Origin: Whalleya microplaca
Lineage: Eukaryota; Ascomycota; Sordariomycetes; Xylariales; Xylariaceae
Length of the DNA: 64,000 nt
Assembly: GCA_022497155.1 (NCBI GenBank)
Contig: MU385726.1
Coordinates: 496,001-560,000, forward strand
Reading direction: 5' to 3'
Shown piece by piece: positions 60,901-64,000 of the stretch. Every line of letters begins with the position of its first letter. The first letter of the stretch is position 1. The notes beneath the pieces were generated by a model. It had not been told where the DNA came from, did no database searches, and saw only the letters and a program-made list of their open reading frames with translations. A program made the translations under genes and the position numbers.

Positions 60901-61704
60901 GCTCTGAGCGGCATTATGAAGAGGCGTCCAGCCGCCGTCGCTGGCAGCACAGGGGTTAGCCCCGTGACTGAGGAGAAGCTTAACGATTTCCTCGTGGTAC
61001 TCCTTATGGCTACCTTCAGCGGCGAGATGCAGGGCAGTGCGACCACGATTATTAGTAGCAGCAATATTAGCATTACTTTCCAGCAGAATGCGCGTTAGGT
61101 CGACATTGCCGTTCGTGACAGCCCATAACAACGGTGTCCGGCCAATCTGATCTTTCACCTCGAGGTTTGCCCCTTTGTCGAGGAGCAACTTAACCGTGTC
61201 AATTGTCCACTTGACCTTCCCGGGCTTCTCCGAAGCCAAGAACAGCAAAGGGGACCGCCCTTCCTTGTCCTGGGCATCGAGGCTGGCCCCGCCCGCGAGC
61301 AGCGCCTCAATAACCTTGTCATGGCCCCTTACACACGCGCTGAAAAGGGCCGTCTGGCCATTGCGGTTGCGCCCATTCGGATCGGCATGGCGCTGCAGGA
61401 GCTCGGAAACAACCGCGGCCTGCCCGCCCTCGGCTGCCTTGACTAGGGCTGGAATTTCCGTCTCCCGTCTGGGATTTGTCTCGGCGCCGTGATCAAGCAG
61501 CAGACGGACAATGGAGAGCTTGCCGCGCGCGGCGACTTTCTGCAGCGATTGCCGCAGCGCGTCATGATCGGTAGAGGACGTCCACGGCGCCTCCTCGGTC
61601 AGTATATCACGGACTCGCGCCTCGTTGGCCTGGGCAGATGCAGCGATAAGACGCAATTGGCGTTGGTCGGGCTGGCTGCTGGCGACGCTGACCTGACTAG
61701 CCAT
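57945..61704 (-). CDS. Ankyrin-repeat CorA-like membrane transporter
   Basis: Fungal fusion of an ankyrin domain to a CorA-type divalent-metal channel. Five exons: 61704-60436, 60377-60363, 60313-59822, 59774-59474 and 59413-57945, giving 1181 aa. Introns are 47-60 nt. Exon 2 is a 15-nt microexon (IAWVE) that completes the conserved HLPANN-IAWVE block. Residues about 50-360 hold roughly ten ankyrin repeats (NGQTALFSACVRGHDKVIEALL, GRTPLLWAVTNGNVDL, GGWTPLHNAAQSGYAPIVELLL and so on). A basic/Ser linker (about 490-575) follows, then the CorA soluble domain with long helices (about 800-950). Membrane helices lie at about 956-978 and 996-1014. Where CorA has GMN after helix 1, this has AIN (977-979). 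The cytosolic tail is disordered and rich in Arg, Ser and Asp. Confidence 0.88.
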
Positions 61705-62607
61705 CGCGAGACGCGCTTGTCGTTGTTTTTAAGAACGGTGCCCTTGGATTTAGCATGGATGTTAATGAAACGACGGGAAACGGATCGCCATATTTTAAGT
61801 CGATATACCCAAAACACATGAATTATCGTCTCCTGCTTCCTTCGTGACACTGAAGTATACTAATGTCACACTACCGCTCTCAGCCTTGTGTCATCCGGTG
61901 TGTGTCTCGGCAAACACGACAATCAGGAAGACTTCTTCGAGGACGGTCCTTTGACAATCTCATGGATCGCCCCAGATCCCAGATTGCTGACATAAAATAT
62001 GTGGAGGTTGCAGTAGCATGTGCATTGGTGTCGCGACTAGGCCCGCAAGCAGATAAGGTTCATTCAAATTTGTTTGCCATCCGGTGCAATGGTAACTTTC
62101 TCGGGTACTGATGTGCGACCCCTTCAATACTACCTATGTAAACTCAATTGACAACCTGAAACCAAACGAGAATAGGAAACTCAATCCATGGTGATTTCGG
62201 AATAGCCGCTCCATATCCCATGCTACCTTTTCTCGCCTACCCCTGCTAGCGACATGCAAAGCCTAGCATTTAAAATATGCTTAAAAGTACATAAGTGGTT
62301 TTTTAAAGGTGAAGTATATTACAGAAAGAAGACTAAGTATTCCCAAGAGCACTTGAGGCTATACACGGGATGTGTGTAGATAGTCCAACCGAATATCGTT
62401 GGAAACGGCAATACATCTGTACTTTACAGGTAGGCTTGACATGCTTAGGTAGTATATGCTATTAAATACGGTCAAGACCTCTTAACCGGCTTATTGATCT
62501 ACATTATATATATATATGGTATAGTAGGTTGGCCGTGACTTCGTAAGGGCAGACTCAGAGCCCGGCTGTCTAAGACAAAGATCCCGCTTGTCTCAACTTC
62601 TGTCTTT
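61705..62607. other. Intergenic, promoter of the ankyrin-CorA gene
   Basis: 903 bp; no gene supported. A TATATATATATATGG run lies at about 62505-62520 near the SGNH gene 3' end. Confidence 0.5.
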
Positions 62608-63860
62608 TTAGAAGAGCTGTCTGGGATGCCGCCTCAATTTAGTATTGTCTGCGCGCTGCTCCTCGCGCTGCTCCTTCATCTTTTTTAATTCCGCCACCAT
62701 CTTGCTGATTTCTGCCTGTTCAGCCGCCTCTGTCGCGTTATTCAGCATCTGTTTCTCCTCGAACCAGCTCATGTAGTCTTTGTCTTTGCGCTCATCGTCG
62801 CCGTCATCGAGTATTCCCGCGACTGGCTCAGGAGGCTGCAAAAAGCCTTTGGCATCCGCCTCCACGATGGCGTCATACATCTTGGTCGCCATCATCTCAT
62901 AGCCAGCAGTCCCGGGGTGCATACCGTCGGAAGCTAGGTTGCCGTCTTGGATTCCATCGGGCCCCTGTAGTTCGGCTAACACGACTGGCTTTCCCTGCGC
63001 TTTATATATCTTCGCAAGCCTCCTGATCTGGGGGTTGACACGCCAGACGTCCTCTCTCCCATTAAAGCGCTTATCCCAGGTAGGGAGAATAGTGCAGACG
63101 ATAACGGTCGACCTCGGCGAGGCTTCTAGCAGATACTCGACTAGCGCATCATACCGCTTATAAAAGTTGTCGATGTCGACGTGCTGGAAGCAATCGTTGG
63201 ATCCAGCGTTGACAAGGAAGAGGTTGGGCTTCGATTTCGGTACAGCGTTCTTCGCATTTCCATGAATAGTGGAGGTGACCACGCCCGGATAAGCTTCGAT
63301 ATCGTTATCCGTCATGTTCCCGAGACGCTGCGTGCCGACGAAGTTGACCTTGTTGCCGACGTCCATCAGCTTCTGGCGAAGGGGGCGACGGAAGCCATTG
63401 TTATCAATGCCTTCTTCGGGGCTGTCTCCACGGGTGGTGGATGCGCCCAGGGCCATAATGCGAAGGGGTATACCCTTGGCGAGCGGCGCCTCATAGCCAG
63501 GTCGTGCGTATGGCTTCGTCTTCACGGTACTGCTGGAAGCACCGCTCGCCAACTCGCTGGGGAAGGCAGGGGCGAATGTTGTGTTGGAGGGAACATCGGT
63601 TGAGGGATATGAGACACGGACTGTGCCGTTACCGGTGACATAGGTAACGCCGGCCTTGAGGTTATCACCTAGACCATCTAATTTGTGCGACCATTCATTG
63701 TCGACATTAACAGCTCCAGAGAAGAGTAATGCTATATGAGTGGTTTCAAAATTAGTTGGTGGTTCATGGAATAGAAGCTTCATGCCGACTACCATAACGT
63801 ACCGATAAATATTAATGGCAAGCCCAAAAAGATGAGCATGCGCCTCCTGGCCAGGACCAT
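62608..63860 (-). CDS. SGNH/GDSL-family hydrolase with N-terminal membrane anchor
   Basis: Predicted carbohydrate esterase or lipase of the SGNH fold. Two exons, 63860-63803 and 63731-62608, with a 71-nt intron (63732-63802, GTACGT..TAG), giving 393 aa. Exon 1 encodes MVLARRRMLIFLGLPLIFI, a basic head plus hydrophobic helix continuing into exon 2 (ALLFSGAV), that is, a signal anchor or signal peptide. Catalytic Ser117 is in LGASTTRG (block I reads GAS rather than GDS, as in many fungal members). Block III is NAGSNDC (Gly196, Asn198), and block V is DGMHPG (Asp288, His291). The C-terminal 70 residues are a charged coiled-coil (ISKMVAELKKMKEQREEQ) not needed for the fold. An alternative start lies at Met8. 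The window ends 140 bp upstream. Confidence 0.88.
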
Positions 63861-64000
63861 CGAAACGTACGGGCTTGAGGCAATTTGACGGGGGATTTTG
63901 TCCATATCTCTCGGTGTCTTTTTCCTATCGCGATAGGGTAAAACCAAGGTGTCAGGTAATACAATCACCTGCTATCCCCCGCGGCACTGTGGAATTAGGT
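63861..64000. other. Upstream flank at window edge
   Basis: 140 bp of presumed promoter for the SGNH gene; nothing else seen. Confidence 0.4.

Overview
The window is nuclear DNA of a filamentous ascomycete (Pezizomycotina, most likely a Sordariomycete; the class is inference from protein resemblance). Genes carry many short GT..AG introns (about 47-155 nt, often with a CTAAC/CTGAC branch site). Intergenic DNA is A+T-rich, no operons are seen, and the families are typical of fungi (CFEM, DUF6594, ankyrin-CorA, PARP-type zinc finger, Ivy1). I rebuilt exon joins by hand from splice signals, reading frame and family conservation, so gene coordinates span introns.

Layout. 0.5-9 kb: an SDR and a Tda3-like FAD oxidoreductase (divergent), a serine-rich hypothetical gene and COX16, separated by long empty stretches. 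9.6-28 kb: the housekeeping core, with the ATR/Mec1 checkpoint kinase (11 exons, 2463 aa), a PARP-zinc-finger/AT-hook protein, EMC1, cytosolic AspRS and CMS1. 28.7-38.3 kb: a CFEM surface protein, a secreted S41 peptidase, an Osh4/Kes1-type sterol carrier, a 3-dehydroshikimate dehydratase-like enzyme and an FBPase/SBPase-family phosphatase. 38-44 kb: a degenerate zone with a DUF6594 membrane-protein gene broken by a 329-bp TA-flanked inverted-repeat element, a second 430-bp foldback element, and a small orphan gene. 44.5-49.7 kb: a LigB-type extradiol dioxygenase with an N-terminal membrane segment, acyl-protein thioesterase 1 and an Ivy1-like protein. 50-51.4 kb: tRNA-Gly(GCC), then an A+T-rich gene-free block leading to a DUF7770-like gene. 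52.9-64 kb: cytosolic LeuRS, a fused ankyrin-CorA protein with a 15-nt microexon, and a membrane-anchored SGNH hydrolase.

How the genes relate. There is no secondary-metabolite or defence cluster. Housekeeping genes are interspersed with lineage-specific ones. AspRS/CMS1 (translation and ribosome assembly) and COX16/MEC1 sit head to head and may share promoters. The dehydratase and phosphatase are also divergent and could be co-regulated. The clearest novelty is the pair of short non-autonomous inverted-repeat elements at 40.4-42.7 kb, one of which visibly destroyed a gene.
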